NCBI GenBank assembly: GCA_016709865.1
Contig: JADJLX010000005.1
Span: forward strand, 434,001-498,000
Reading direction: 5' to 3'
DNA from: Bacteroidales bacterium
GTDB taxonomy: Bacteria; Bacteroidota; Bacteroidia; Bacteroidales; VadinHA17
Length of the DNA: 64,000 nt
Shown: positions 1 through 8,586 of the stretch, piece after piece
How the letters are laid out: each line of letters begins with the position of its first letter
Numbering within the stretch: the first letter of the stretch is position 1
Program-made: the position numbers and the translations under genes
Notes under the pieces: model-generated
Databases searched by the model: none
Told to the model about the DNA's origin: nothing
The model's input: the letters and a program-made list of their open reading frames with translations, nothing else

Positions 1-579
1 GATGTTGTTTTCTTTAGCAACTTCAGGATAATTTGTGTGTTCTCCGATATACTTAAGCAGTTCAGTGTCACCGCCCGGGAACATGGGCATCTCTTCAACA
101 ACTACGAATGGTACTTCTTCAGGTTCTGCTTCCTGTACCTCTTCTTTAACTTCAGCAACAACTTCAACAACCTCTTCGTTTTTAACTTCTGTCTGAGCTT
201 CGTCAGCTGTCATAAGCTGTACGTCATCCTCAGGTTTCACAGAGTCAACAACTACTGGAGGAACATATTTAGCCTGCTGTACTACGTCTGCAGGAGGAGG
301 AGGAGGAGGAGGGGGAGGAGCCACCTGTTCGGTAGGCTGATCCAGGTTCTCCAGTTTAATCTCAACCAGTCTCTCAGCACGTTTTGCCTGATTATCCAAT
401 GCTTTCGCATTGATATACGGAGTAATAATAGCCGTTGCCAGTATAATTATACCAATTGCCAGTGCAAAAAGTACTGTACGATTATATTTTTTCCTAAGGC
501 TGTATGCTCCGTACTCCTTATTCCTTGCTTCGAAGACTATATCATCGAAAGCAGGTGCATTTACTTTTTCTTTTGCCAT
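1..579 (-). CDS. tonB: energy transducer TonB (partial, C-terminus beyond window)
   Basis: TonB spans the periplasm and passes proton-motive energy from ExbB/ExbD to outer-membrane receptors. Reading inward from the ATG at 579-577, 193 codons stay open to the window edge. Visible parts are a short cytoplasmic segment, one membrane helix (about residues 36-55), a run of eight prolines (88-95), an acidic Glu/Val-rich spacer (about 125-160) and the beginning of the TonB C-terminal domain (MPMFPGGDTELLKYI from about 164, then YPEVAKENNI). It starts 17 bases after the upstream exbD stop, so it is the last visible gene of the exbB-exbD-exbD-tonB operon. The true C-terminus lies outside the window. 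Confidence 0.93.
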   Translation of the reverse strand, partial: MAKEKVNAPAFDDIVFEARNKEYGAYSLRKKYNRTVLFALAIGIIILATAIITPYINAKALDNQAKRAERLVEIKLENLDQPTEQVAPPPPPPPPPADVVQQAKYVPPVVVDSVKPEDDVQLMTADEAQTEVKNEEVVEVVAEVKEEVQEAEPEEVPFVVVEEMPMFPGGDTELLKYIGEHTNYPEVAKENNI

Positions 580-596
580 TTCTCTGGAGTTTTCGG

Positions 597-1265
597 TTAT
601 TTCGTGGAATCAGTCGCTGATGGTGTAATGCCTGTAGTCATCTCTACCATCTTCTCTTCATACCAGGCTATAGGCACAAATGTATAACGGGCAATTCCGC
701 AGATATTCATCTCATCGAGGATATCAACAAAATTTCCGTAAGTAGCTTTTTTGTAAGCCTTAATAAGCACAATAGGACCTGTATCATCGTCCTTTTTAAG
801 TTGTGCTATAGAAGCTCTTAATGAATCCTGGGAGATCTGAAGTTTTCCTGTTAAAACCTCTTGTTTGAACTCATCTATTTTCTTAAAAAGAGCTCTGTTT
901 CTCTCTAGCAGTTTCATGCGTAAGCCAGTTGCTTCTGCGCTGTAATCTAACTCTGTAAGAGGAGGAAGATTATTATATTCCTCAGGTTTTACGTTTCCCT
1001 GGTACCAGTAAATCTTGTCATTCGGACCAAGAATCAGGTTCATGGTACGACTGGCAACTACAACCGGAGCTTTCTGATTCGGATCTTTGATCTTTTCAGG
1101 AAGGTTAATCTCCATAACCTTTGCTTTTGAAAAAGCAGTGGTAAGCATAAAGAAAGTGATCAGCAGACACATAAGGTCAACCATAGGTGTCATGTCAATA
1201 TGTGGTGCATGCTTCTTGGCTTTCTTCTTCCCGCCAGCTTTTTCTTCTTGAATTATTTCAGCCAT
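597..1265 (-). CDS. exbD: biopolymer transporter ExbD (second copy)
   Basis: ExbD is a single-pass inner-membrane protein that with ExbB forms the proton channel driving TonB. The 222-residue protein has a Lys-rich cytoplasmic N-terminus and then the family signature HIDMTPMVDLMCLL at the start of the only membrane helix (about 26-46). Asp30 is the conserved channel aspartate. The periplasmic part is longer than the roughly 140-residue proteobacterial ExbD. It begins one base after the stop of the neighbouring exbD, so the two are probably translationally coupled. The two copies have different periplasmic domains and probably make a mixed complex (inference). Confidence 0.93.
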   Translation of the reverse strand: MAEIIQEEKAGGKKKAKKHAPHIDMTPMVDLMCLLITFFMLTTAFSKAKVMEINLPEKIKDPNQKAPVVVASRTMNLILGPNDKIYWYQGNVKPEEYNNLPPLTELDYSAEATGLRMKLLERNRALFKKIDEFKQEVLTGKLQISQDSLRASIAQLKKDDDTGPIVLIKAYKKATYGNFVDILDEMNICGIARYTFVPIAWYEEKMVEMTTGITPSATDSTK

Positions 1266-1266
1266 A

Positions 1267-1905
1267 TCACTTCTGTATTTCTTCTAGATTTATTTTAGCA
1301 CCTTCAAGACTTGTGATAAGATTGAACTTATTCACATTCTTTTCCTGCATAATATCAAGCACCTTCTGTACAATCGGAAAACCAGTTTTTGCATCACCTT
1401 TAATACATGCCTGAATGTTAGGATTCACCTGGCGTGCAAAAAGAACCCATAGAGCCAGCTGATTATCAAGGGAATCGATTGGAATTCCTGTCTGGAATAC
1501 AGTTTTCTCCTTGTTCCCTTTAGCATTGAGGAACTCCTTCATCTGCAGGATAGGAACCCCGATTGAAGTTGGATATTTTTCAAAATCCCGAAGTTCAGAT
1601 TCAGTAAATTCGATATTATATCTCTTGCCCATTTCAGCAAGAATTTTTGGTCTGAATTTGAATGCTGTATCCGGACCATTATCGAAGTTAATAAATACTT
1701 TGTCGTCTTGGGAAAGAAGAAGTGTAAATGTATTAAAATCAGGTGTTGGTTTTTCTGATATTGAATATGGTGTATCGATAGGAGCAGGTTCCTGCTGTCT
1801 CATTGTAGTTGTCAACATTAGGAATGTCAAAACTACCGAGAACAGGTCAACCATCGGCGTCATGTCGATATGTGGCGACTTTGTTGGTAATTTAATCTTT
1901 GGCAT
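1267..1905 (-). CDS. exbD: biopolymer transporter ExbD (first copy)
   Basis: The 212-residue protein carries the ExbD signature PHIDMTPMVDLFSVVLTF at residues 11-28, with the conserved channel Asp at position 20 and one membrane helix (about 16-36). The rest is a periplasmic domain that differs from the ExbD encoded next to it. It lies 43 bases downstream of exbB and directly abuts the second exbD. Tandem ExbD genes behind one ExbB are common in Bacteroidota (established knowledge). Which copy contacts TonB cannot be told from sequence. Confidence 0.93.
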   Translation of the reverse strand: MPKIKLPTKSPHIDMTPMVDLFSVVLTFLMLTTTMRQQEPAPIDTPYSISEKPTPDFNTFTLLLSQDDKVFINFDNGPDTAFKFRPKILAEMGKRYNIEFTESELRDFEKYPTSIGVPILQMKEFLNAKGNKEKTVFQTGIPIDSLDNQLALWVLFARQVNPNIQACIKGDAKTGFPIVQKVLDIMQEKNVNKFNLITSLEGAKINLEEIQK

Positions 1906-1948
1906 TGTAGCGTATATTAATTGTTTATAACCAAAAGATCAATTCTCA

Positions 1949-2767
1949 TTACTTGTCTTTCAATGAAGCAGCAAAATTCTGTGTCAGGCTGAAACCAGCT
2001 TCATCAATTTTAAATGTATAAGAATCAATTGTGGATGAGAAATAGTTGAAAGCTACGATTGCCAGGGTAGAACCTGTAATACCAAATGCGGTATTAATAA
2101 GAGCTTCTGAGATACCTTCTGCAAGGGCAAGTGCATCTGGAGCACCTGACTGAGCAAGAGCAGCAAAAGCCTTGATCATACCAAGAACTGTACCGATAAG
2201 ACCGATCAACACTGAAATAGAAGCAAGAGTAGAGAAAATAACCATGTTCTTTGAAAGCATTGGCAGCTCAAGTGCTGTAGCTTCCTCGAATGATTTCTGA
2301 ATAGAAAGAATCTTCTGATCTTTCTCAAGTTCTTTGTCTTTCTGAAGGTCACGATAGCGGGCAAGACCAGCTTTCATAACGTTTGCAAGAGAACCTCTCT
2401 GTTTGTCACAAGCTTCCAAAGCCTCTTCGATTTTGTCTCCTGCAAGAAGACCCTGAAGCTGACTTACGAATGAATTAAGTCTTCCTTTACCTTTTGCTCT
2501 TGATAATGTGATAGTTCTTTCAAAAATGAAAATAATAAGAACTAAAACGCATGTCATAAGAATTGGAACAATTGCACCTCCTTTGTAGATGATTCCCAAA
2601 TAGTTACCCTCTAGTGCTCTTCCCTCAGGATTGCCTCCCTCGAAATTAACAGGGTTACCCATAATCTGCGTGAACAAAATATAGGATACAATAAAAGCTA
2701 TTAAAATAGCACTTGTTGCGAATACATTCTGCAACGCATCTTTGAACGAACTTCCTTGTTTACTCAT
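1949..2767 (-). CDS. exbB: MotA/TolQ/ExbB proton channel family protein
   Basis: ExbB-type subunit that builds the proton-conducting channel with ExbD in the inner membrane. The 272-residue protein has four predicted membrane helices (about 15-36, 63-83, 175-200 and 222-245). A soluble, charged, helical segment lies between helices 2 and 3. The glycine- and Thr/Ser-rich helices 3 and 4 (SVLIGLIGTVLGMIKAF, then NTAFGITGSTLAIV) are the MotA_ExbB signature. Proteobacterial ExbB has three helices; the extra N-terminal helix is usual in Bacteroidota. It is the first gene after the promoter at 2809-2839 and heads the exbD-exbD-tonB operon. Confidence 0.94.
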   Translation of the reverse strand: MSKQGSSFKDALQNVFATSAILIAFIVSYILFTQIMGNPVNFEGGNPEGRALEGNYLGIIYKGGAIVPILMTCVLVLIIFIFERTITLSRAKGKGRLNSFVSQLQGLLAGDKIEEALEACDKQRGSLANVMKAGLARYRDLQKDKELEKDQKILSIQKSFEEATALELPMLSKNMVIFSTLASISVLIGLIGTVLGMIKAFAALAQSGAPDALALAEGISEALINTAFGITGSTLAIVAFNYFSSTIDSYTFKIDEAGFSLTQNFAASLKDK

Positions 2768-2808
2768 TTTATCGATTTGTTTAGGTTTAAGATTTTTTTT
2801 ACGATTTG

Positions 2809-2839
2809 CAAATATATATTTAGAATTGATATTTTCAAA
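2809..2839 (-). promoter_or_regulatory. Bacteroidota-type promoter for exbB operon
   Basis: On the minus strand a TTTG box (plus-strand CAAA at 2836-2839) is followed after 19 bases by TATATTTG (plus-strand CAAATATA at 2809-2816). This matches the Bacteroidota -33/-7 consensus TTTG / TAnnTTTG. It lies about 40 bases before the exbB start codon. Confidence 0.6.
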
Positions 2840-2870
2840 TATTGCAGGAAATAATGTTAAGTTTTTGGCA

Positions 2871-2895
2871 CAGTTTAGAATAATTCTCTAAACTG
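2871..2895 (-). terminator. hairpin between the TPR gene and exbB
   Basis: A perfect 9-bp inverted repeat (CAGTTTAGA / TCTAAACTG) with a 7-base loop lies 74 bases after the TPR gene stop and before the exbB promoter. It has no T-run, so it may be a weak terminator or an RNA-stabilising hairpin rather than a classic intrinsic terminator. Confidence 0.35.
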
Positions 2896-2968
2896 TATGA
2901 CCGTTAAGTTAACATTATACCCTGCTTCTTTTTTTGATTTATTCAGTTATTATCGTTATTAAAATGTT

Positions 2969-5167
2969 CTACTGTTCTAGTGTAACGTTGTAAACCCTCG
3001 ATTTTGTTATTGGTATTTCTAGAGTTTTATAGCCTTTGGCTACAATTAAAAGAGTTTCTGAATCCTGTGGAATCTCAAATTTATACTCTCCTTTTGCGTT
3101 GGTAAGTGTTTCTGCTGCAGTATCTTTTACTCTAACTGAAGCATAACCAATTGGTTGTCCGGCTTTACTCTTGATAACACCTTTGATCTCGTTAGGATTG
3201 ATACCTTTCTTAACCTGTGCTTCAAATTCACGTACATAAGCTAACTGACTCTTTGCAGAAGCATTGGCAGGATCAATTGCCAGCATCTTGTTAAATGCTT
3301 CAGTAGCCCTTGATAAATAAGGCAACCTTCCTTCGTTTGTCTTTTCATCCTTGGTTGATCTCAGTTCAATAGATCCGATTCCATAATATCCTTTAAGCTT
3401 GTTTTCCTTGCTGGTAGGATCAAGATTGATCATTCTGTTATAGTAATCCTTTGATTTACTCCAATTCTCATTCATCATGTGGTAATAGCTGAGGTAGTTG
3501 AAGGCTTCCATCATCTCATTTTCGTATTTTACTGAGTCAGTTTTTCCTACTTCAGCCACTTTCTCAAATTTAGGTTTTGCAAGACCTAGTTTTGTATCAG
3601 GATCCATTTTGGAATATGTTCTCGCAATCCAGAGATGAGCAGGTACATATGATGGATTTGTTTTTGTAATGGAGGTAAATAACGAATCCGCAGTCTTAAG
3701 TTTCTCTCCGTTATAATATGCACGGCCGATTCTCATCAGGTCTTCAGTATTATCTTTTGAAGGATCAAGAAGTTTGGCCCATGTTTTAGCTGCCATGTCA
3801 AATCTCTTATTGTTGTAATAGCTGTTGGCAATCTCATTCAGCAGGTTCTTATCTTCAGGTTTATAACTTAAAGCTTTACCATAGGCAATATACATCCTGT
3901 CCAGTTCAGCATCAGCCTTTACAACTTCTTTCTCGGCATTAGCAATTTTTGCGTTAAGTTCATCAGTTGCTGGCTTTGTTTTTGCTTTTTCAAGCTGAGA
4001 TTTAAGTGAGTTGAGATCTTCAACCATTTTTGGATAACCCAGATTCCTCTTGGCAAGAATCCTTGCAAGATACAGGTAGTCTTTCTGAATTATACGTTCA
4101 GGAGCTACTGTTTTGAAGAGTGTCTCCATGTATGCCAAAGCTTTATTGTAATCCGGTGGATTCTTTTCATAGCATGAATAACCGGCGATACGGTTCATAT
4201 ATGATCTGGACTGGTCAACCGCAAAAATTTCTTCAACAGTTGTAATAACACCATCGTAATCTTTTGCATAGAAGAGGGCATTAACATATCTTGTTTTTGC
4301 AGGGATATTACCGGAAGTCAGATCGAGATACTTTTTAAAGTATTCCTTCGACTGATCAAACCTTTGTGCAAGAAGATAGACCTGACCAAGCTCTCTGTAA
4401 GCAGGAGCAAAGGCAGCATTTAACTCGATTGCCTGTTCAAAGCATGGTATTGCTGCAGTAAGCTGACGGCCCCTTACATATATAGTTCCGATTTTCATCT
4501 GGGCTGTAGGCGACTGAGGATCAGCAAACTGAGCCTGGTTGTAAAAATAAATAGCTTTTGAACCGTCATTCATTAGTATATAAATATCACCTGCTATCAA
4601 ATAAACATCTCTGTTCTTATTGTCAATTTTAATTGCTTCCCTGATAAGTGGTAATGCTGCACCTGTGTCAACCGCTGCATCCTTAATGTAGGATTCTGCA
4701 ATTTTTGCAAGAGTAAATGCATAGTCTTTGGCAGGGGGAGAGATTTTTTTAAGGTTTTTATATGGAAGGAGAAAGCTTTTTGCCTTGGCCCTCATTTCTG
4801 TAGCAGTCTTATTGTCTCCCAACAGGAAGGCTACTTTTGCAAGACCTATATAGTTAAGCGGATCATTTGCATTTGCACTTACGCCTTTCTGATATACTTC
4901 TTTGGCAGCAGTTGCAGAAACTATCAGTGAGTTGGAAATAGTATCAGCATAATAATCAGCCAGATAGTTTTCTCCAAGGTAAAAATAGTTCTTGCTGTTA
5001 GCAGGTTCCTTCTTGATAAGGTCCTGCAGCATTGCCTCGGCTTTATCATATTGCTCGCTCCTTGTAAGGAGGGTTGCACTATTGAGATCCTGTGCCTGGC
5101 TTCCAATTGCAAAAACTGTCAACATCACTGCCAGCAATGCTGCTGGTCTTAAAATTAAACGTTTCAT
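2969..5167 (-). CDS. secreted tetratricopeptide-repeat protein with carboxypeptidase-regulatory-like domain
   Basis: The 732-residue protein has a signal peptide (hydrophobic core about 8-22, cleavage near SQA/Q at 24-26). Many TPR-type helical repeats follow (examples are NSKNYFYLGENYLADYY, and ALPLIREAIKIDNKNRDVYL near residue 175), with a Lys/Glu-rich coiled region near 390-420. The C-terminal 70 or so residues form a CarboxypepD_reg-like beta domain (IKGVIKSKAGQPIGYASVRV...). TPR proteins scaffold protein complexes. A periplasmic TPR protein beside an ExbB/ExbD/TonB operon may organise that complex (inference). The gene order PstS-like, TPR, ExbB suggests joint expression, although a hairpin and a new promoter precede exbB. 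Confidence 0.82.
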   Translation of the reverse strand: MKRLILRPAALLAVMLTVFAIGSQAQDLNSATLLTRSEQYDKAEAMLQDLIKKEPANSKNYFYLGENYLADYYADTISNSLIVSATAAKEVYQKGVSANANDPLNYIGLAKVAFLLGDNKTATEMRAKAKSFLLPYKNLKKISPPAKDYAFTLAKIAESYIKDAAVDTGAALPLIREAIKIDNKNRDVYLIAGDIYILMNDGSKAIYFYNQAQFADPQSPTAQMKIGTIYVRGRQLTAAIPCFEQAIELNAAFAPAYRELGQVYLLAQRFDQSKEYFKKYLDLTSGNIPAKTRYVNALFYAKDYDGVITTVEEIFAVDQSRSYMNRIAGYSCYEKNPPDYNKALAYMETLFKTVAPERIIQKDYLYLARILAKRNLGYPKMVEDLNSLKSQLEKAKTKPATDELNAKIANAEKEVVKADAELDRMYIAYGKALSYKPEDKNLLNEIANSYYNNKRFDMAAKTWAKLLDPSKDNTEDLMRIGRAYYNGEKLKTADSLFTSITKTNPSYVPAHLWIARTYSKMDPDTKLGLAKPKFEKVAEVGKTDSVKYENEMMEAFNYLSYYHMMNENWSKSKDYYNRMINLDPTSKENKLKGYYGIGSIELRSTKDEKTNEGRLPYLSRATEAFNKMLAIDPANASAKSQLAYVREFEAQVKKGINPNEIKGVIKSKAGQPIGYASVRVKDTAAETLTNAKGEYKFEIPQDSETLLIVAKGYKTLEIPITKSRVYNVTLEQ

Positions 5168-5234
5168 AGCTATCGTAATTTTGTTGTCAATTATAGTGTA
5201 TAAATTCTATTCAATCATCAATTTTCTAATCCCA

Positions 5235-5262
5235 CGTACCTCGAACCCCGTACCCCGTACCT
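5235..5262. repeat. short tandem repeat around CGTACC
   Basis: Degenerate direct copies of CGTACC/CCCCGTACC (CACGTACCTCGAA, CCCCGTACCCCGTACC) fill the gap between the TPR gene start and the PstS-like gene stop. It resembles the other short-unit intergenic tandem repeats in this window. Confidence 0.5.
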
Positions 5263-6220
5263 ATTTCTTCACCTGCACCAGCCTTATCGGCATAGTAGCC
5301 GGAACTAATCCGGATTTTAAAACAATCCTCTGACCCTGCTCAGCACAGGCCCAGTTGATAAACCCGGAACCAAGGCCCGGAAATGTTTCTCTTGATATCA
5401 GATAAATCTCTCTTACAAAAGGATACGACTTATCATAAATAAAACCCTGGTGCGGACGGTAAAACGAACCGTCATTCATATATTTCTGAGAAACTGCAAT
5501 GATATTGACTTTTTTTGTAAAACTCATACTAAGTGAGTCATCTTTATCACTTATCCAGTTTACACTGATAATACCTAAAGCATCAGGATTTCGAGATACA
5601 AAGTTAATAACCTCCGGATTACTGTTTACTGCAAAGAAATTTCCTTTGAGAGAATCTTTGATTCCAAATTCCTCTTTAAAGTATCTGATATTGCCTGATT
5701 TGTTATTATCAAATATGACACGGATTTCTCCAAGCTTTGATTTTAAATTTACATCTTTCCATGTTTTTACTTTGCCCTGAAAAATATCTTTTATTGTATT
5801 ATAGGTAAGCAGGGTATCGGTATTAGATCGGTTTGTAACAAGTGCTAATGCATCATATGCAAAAGAAGAGGTTCTTGCAACTATAAGTGTGTCGCGCAGA
5901 TACTGGATCTGATAATCTGAAAGCTTCTTGCTTGTTACAATCACCTTAACCGAATCATTCATGAAATCTTCAATTACATCAAACTCAGGTTTATACAACG
6001 CAGTAATTTCTGCATTTACATATAGATCTGTAAATGTAAAAACTTCTGATTCGATAAGTGGCTGAAATGATTCGTCTGCGACTATAGTAATATTTCCCCT
6101 TGTCGGTGTTTCATTAGTTCCTGTTTTTCCCATCTGACCGCATGCTCCCAAGAGCAAGAGCAGTCCTATTAAAGGAAGACCCAACTTTAAGGTAGATTTA
6201 TTACTGTTCTTTCTGTCCAC
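5261..6220 (-). CDS. PstS-like substrate-binding lipoprotein
   Basis: Periplasmic-binding-protein-like lipoprotein related to phosphate-binding PstS. After the lipobox LLGAC come a TIVADESFQPLIESEV strand-loop, the two-lobe pattern with DALALVTNRSN, IKDIFQGKVKTWKDVN and NKSGNIRYF, and YDKSYPFVREIYLISRE near the end. These are typical of PstS-like proteins. No Pst permease genes are near, so the role is probably tied to the neighbouring TPR/ExbB/TonB genes. I chose the GTG at 6220-6218 because it gives a compact lipoprotein signal (MDRKNSNKSTLKLGLPLIG then LLLLLGAC). The ATG at 6295 would add 25 residues before the signal, and a TTG at 6313 would add 31. Confidence 0.78.
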   Translation of the reverse strand: MDRKNSNKSTLKLGLPLIGLLLLLGACGQMGKTGTNETPTRGNITIVADESFQPLIESEVFTFTDLYVNAEITALYKPEFDVIEDFMNDSVKVIVTSKKLSDYQIQYLRDTLIVARTSSFAYDALALVTNRSNTDTLLTYNTIKDIFQGKVKTWKDVNLKSKLGEIRVIFDNNKSGNIRYFKEEFGIKDSLKGNFFAVNSNPEVINFVSRNPDALGIISVNWISDKDDSLSMSFTKKVNIIAVSQKYMNDGSFYRPHQGFIYDKSYPFVREIYLISRETFPGLGSGFINWACAEQGQRIVLKSGLVPATMPIRLVQVKK

Positions 6221-6411
6221 TATATTAAAGGTTGTGAAACTAATGTTCCGGCTCGCAATAATAATAAATTTTTGAATAACTGATACTCTGTTCATATCCT
6301 TAAAATTTGTCAAGTTTAAATATTTATCAGAAATATCACTGCAAAGTGTGTGCCAACTAAATTTTGATAAACAATCAAATCTCTGACCCCGACATTTAAA
6401 GTATCTGATAT

Positions 6412-6645
6412 TTACTCATCGTTTTTGTCTTTTGTAAAAAAAACCTCAACTATTTTTAGATATGCCCTGAAAGTTCTGTATAATCCGTAAAAGATAAAAG
6501 TTATACCCATTATTACTATTACCGGCCTGTTTAGGCTACCCGCATCAAAGAAGAATAAAAGATAGATCCCGGCAGAAAGATAGAACACTACCATAAAGAT
6601 TGAGAAAATTGCAGTAACCTGTTGCATTAATCGGTTCTCATTCAT
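6412..6645 (-). CDS. small two-helix membrane protein of unknown function
   Basis: A 77-residue protein from the ATG at 6645. Two hydrophobic segments (about 8-31 and 38-56) are separated by a short loop, and the tail is charged (FFTKDKNDE). No catalytic motif is visible and I do not recognise a family. It is just upstream of the PstS-like gene in the same direction, with 191 bases between, so it could be co-transcribed. A longer reading from a start at 6681 adds 12 unlikely residues. Confidence 0.6.
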   Translation of the reverse strand: MNENRLMQQVTAIFSIFMVVFYLSAGIYLLFFFDAGSLNRPVIVIMGITFIFYGLYRTFRAYLKIVEVFFTKDKNDE

Positions 6646-6762
6646 GATTAATAATTTTGGTCCAAATAAACAAAAAATCAAATAACAATCAAAATTAAAC
6701 TAAATATTTCGTTATAACAAAAATATGATACAATATACATTGTAATTTTATAATATTTTGTT

Positions 6763-6790
6763 GTAGGGACGCAATATTTTGCGTCCCTAC
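6763..6790. repeat. palindromic GACGCAA-type repeat
   Basis: Near-perfect palindrome with arms GTAGGGACGCAA / TTGCGTCCCTAC around a 4-base centre. It is related to the copies at 8587-8612 and 8635-8662. It lies just after the queA stop codon (minus strand) and may act as its terminator hairpin. Confidence 0.6.
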
Positions 6791-6808
6791 AATAACAATA
6801 TTCCATCA

Positions 6809-8020
6809 TCAAAATAATACGGAACTGTCTCCATAACTAAGGAACCTGAAATTATTATTCAATGCATATTTGTAGACTTCTTTCCAATTTTCTCCAATCC
6901 AGGCAGATATAAGAAGGAGCAGGGTGCTTTTTGGCTGATGGAAATTGGTTATCATGCCGTTTATGATCCTGAATTCATAACCCGGAATAATAATAATGCT
7001 TGTCGATGCCTCGAGAATTGATGTATTTCTTTTTTTCATGAATTCAAGTAAACTTTCCAGCGACTCTCTGGCAGAGATTTTTGAGTCAGTGCTATAAGCA
7101 TCCCACTGACCAAGCGACAGAGGTTCTCCCGGGTTTACATTACTGCAGGCTATCTTAACGCCAATCCAGTAAAGCGATTCCAGAGTTCTTACTGAGGTTG
7201 TCCCCACAGGTATTATCTTTCCGCTATAATCGATAAGAAGCTGAATTGTATCTGCGGTAATATAGAAATGCTCACAATGCATCTCATGGTCATTAATGTT
7301 CTTTGTTTTAACAGGCTGAAAAGTTCCGGCTCCAACATGTAAAGTTAATTCAGTAAGTTTTACATCATTTTTACGAAGTTTTTCAAATACTTCTTCATTA
7401 AAGTGTAATCCGGCTGTCGGCGCAGCAACCGAGCCTTTTACAGAAGAGTAGACAGTCTGGTAACGTATATTATCCTCTTTTTCATCTTCCCTGTTAATAT
7501 ACGGAGGCAAGGGTATATGTCCGGCAGCATCAATTACCTCACCAAAACTTGTTAACGGCGAATCCCATGTAAATCTGATTCTCCAGGCTTCTCCTTCCTG
7601 ACATACTTTCTCTGCCGAGAGTATATAGTCTTTTTGATTTATTGAGTAGGGAAGGAGCAGCTTTCCTTTTTTCCATTTTTTAAGATTCCCTACAATACAC
7701 TTCCATTCCACAGGTCCGGTCGATCCAAACGACATCTGGTATTCAGCAGGAGAAAGCGGTTCGAGACATAGTATTTCAATCGCGGCTCCTGATTCTTTAC
7801 GGAAAAGGAGCCTGGCACGGATGACTCTGGTATTATTAAAAACAAGCAGCGATCCCTTTGGAATGTAGTTATCCAGATTTCTGAAAATATCTTTTTTGAT
7901 ATTGCCCTGTCTGTAAACCAAAAGATTCGACATATCTCTTTCCCCCACAGGATATTGAGCTATCCTCTCCTCAGGTAAGTCATAATCATAATCTTCGATA
8001 TTTATTGCTCCTCTTTCCAT
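6809..8020 (-). CDS. queA: S-adenosylmethionine:tRNA ribosyltransferase-isomerase QueA
   Basis: QueA transfers and isomerises the ribosyl group of S-adenosylmethionine onto 7-aminomethyl-7-deazaguanine in tRNA, making epoxyqueuosine. The 403-residue protein shows the family blocks near the start (YDLPEERIAQYPVGERD, then LLVFNNTRVIRARL). The central SVAAPTAGLHFNEE and HVGAGTFQPVK, and the C-terminal FHQPKSTLLLLISAWIGENW, are also present. It is about 45 residues longer than E. coli QueA, as is usual in Bacteroidota. It is probably a single-gene unit; the palindrome after its stop could end transcription. Confidence 0.97.
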   Translation of the reverse strand: MERGAINIEDYDYDLPEERIAQYPVGERDMSNLLVYRQGNIKKDIFRNLDNYIPKGSLLVFNNTRVIRARLLFRKESGAAIEILCLEPLSPAEYQMSFGSTGPVEWKCIVGNLKKWKKGKLLLPYSINQKDYILSAEKVCQEGEAWRIRFTWDSPLTSFGEVIDAAGHIPLPPYINREDEKEDNIRYQTVYSSVKGSVAAPTAGLHFNEEVFEKLRKNDVKLTELTLHVGAGTFQPVKTKNINDHEMHCEHFYITADTIQLLIDYSGKIIPVGTTSVRTLESLYWIGVKIACSNVNPGEPLSLGQWDAYSTDSKISARESLESLLEFMKKRNTSILEASTSIIIIPGYEFRIINGMITNFHQPKSTLLLLISAWIGENWKEVYKYALNNNFRFLSYGDSSVLF

Positions 8021-8043
8021 TAAATTAATTGACCTGCATTGTT

Positions 8044-8100
8044 TGCCGTGTGCCGTGTGTCGTGCGTCGTAAGTCGTGAGTCTTTAGTCGTGAATCGTGT
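8044..8100. repeat. degenerate GTCGTGA-type tandem repeat
   Basis: Short, imperfect direct repeats built on GCCGTGT / GTCGTGA / GTCGTAA fill the gap between the queA start and the rnpB promoter. The unit is about 7-8 bases. No coding or RNA signal is seen in it. Confidence 0.5.
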
Positions 8101-8121
8101 GCAAAAGTAGTTAATATTTCT

Positions 8122-8129
8122 TACCTTTG
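8122..8129 (+). promoter_or_regulatory. -7 box for rnpB
   Basis: TACCTTTG matches the Bacteroidota -7 consensus TAnnTTTG and ends 4-5 bases before the predicted 5' end of RNase P RNA. A good -33 TTTG box is not obvious. Confidence 0.5.
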
Positions 8130-8131
8130 CA

Positions 8132-8534
8132 CCGCAGCAGGCTGTTCCATCGCGCCGTTCTGAGATTTATCAATAGGCGGTGAGGAAAGTCCGGGCAACA
8201 AAGAGCACCATACTTCCTAACGGGAAGATATCCGCGAGGGTATAGTTAGTGTAACAGAAAATAACCGCCTTAGGCGACGCCCCGAGCGTAGCCGAGGGGT
8301 AAGGGTGAAAAGGTGAGGTAAGAGCTTACCGGTCCGGGTGGCAACATCAGGAGCCGTACACCTTATGGGTTGAAAGACCATGTATACCGGCGATCAGGGC
8401 TGCTCGTCCAGTGCCGGGGGGTAGGTCGTAGGAGCACGGCAGTGATGCCGTGACCAGATAAATGATGGATACCGGTTTTAATATCTCTCGCAGAAACCAA
8501 AACCGTACAGAAACCGGCTTACAGGCCAGCTGCA
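8132..8534 (+). ncRNA. rnpB: RNase P RNA (class A)
   Basis: Catalytic RNA of RNase P, which matures tRNA 5' ends. The sequence shows the 5' conserved core GAGGAAAGTCCGGGC (about 8201-8215). An ACAGAAA-type segment lies near 8253, and GTAAGAGCTTACCGG with GGTGGCAACA near 8320-8345. The 3' core is ACAGAAACCGGCTTA (about 8508-8522). The ends pair as helix P1: GCAGC at 8134-8138 with GCTGC at 8529-8533, extended by GGC/GCC and TGT/ACA. The length of about 400 nt fits a bacterial type A RNA. A T-rich terminator hairpin follows directly. Exact ends are inferred from P1. Confidence 0.95.
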
Positions 8535-8540
8535 AACAGA

Positions 8541-8567
8541 AAAGGCGCCCAAATCGGACGCCTTTTT
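8541..8567 (+). terminator. intrinsic terminator of rnpB
   Basis: The stem AAAGGCG / CGCCTTT with a CCCAAATCGGA loop is followed by a T-rich stretch (TTTTTATTTTATT), just after the RNase P RNA 3' end. Confidence 0.8.
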
Positions 8568-8586
8568 ATTTTATTCTATTTTCATG

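Noticed and set aside
37..687. 216-codon plus-strand frame over tonB/exbD
   Set aside because: It lies antisense to clearly coding genes and is a shadow frame with an Arg-rich run opposite the TonB polyproline.
8132..8534. 62-codon minus-strand frame inside the RNase P gene
   Set aside because: The region has conserved RNase P RNA core motifs and helix P1; the frame is a coincidence.
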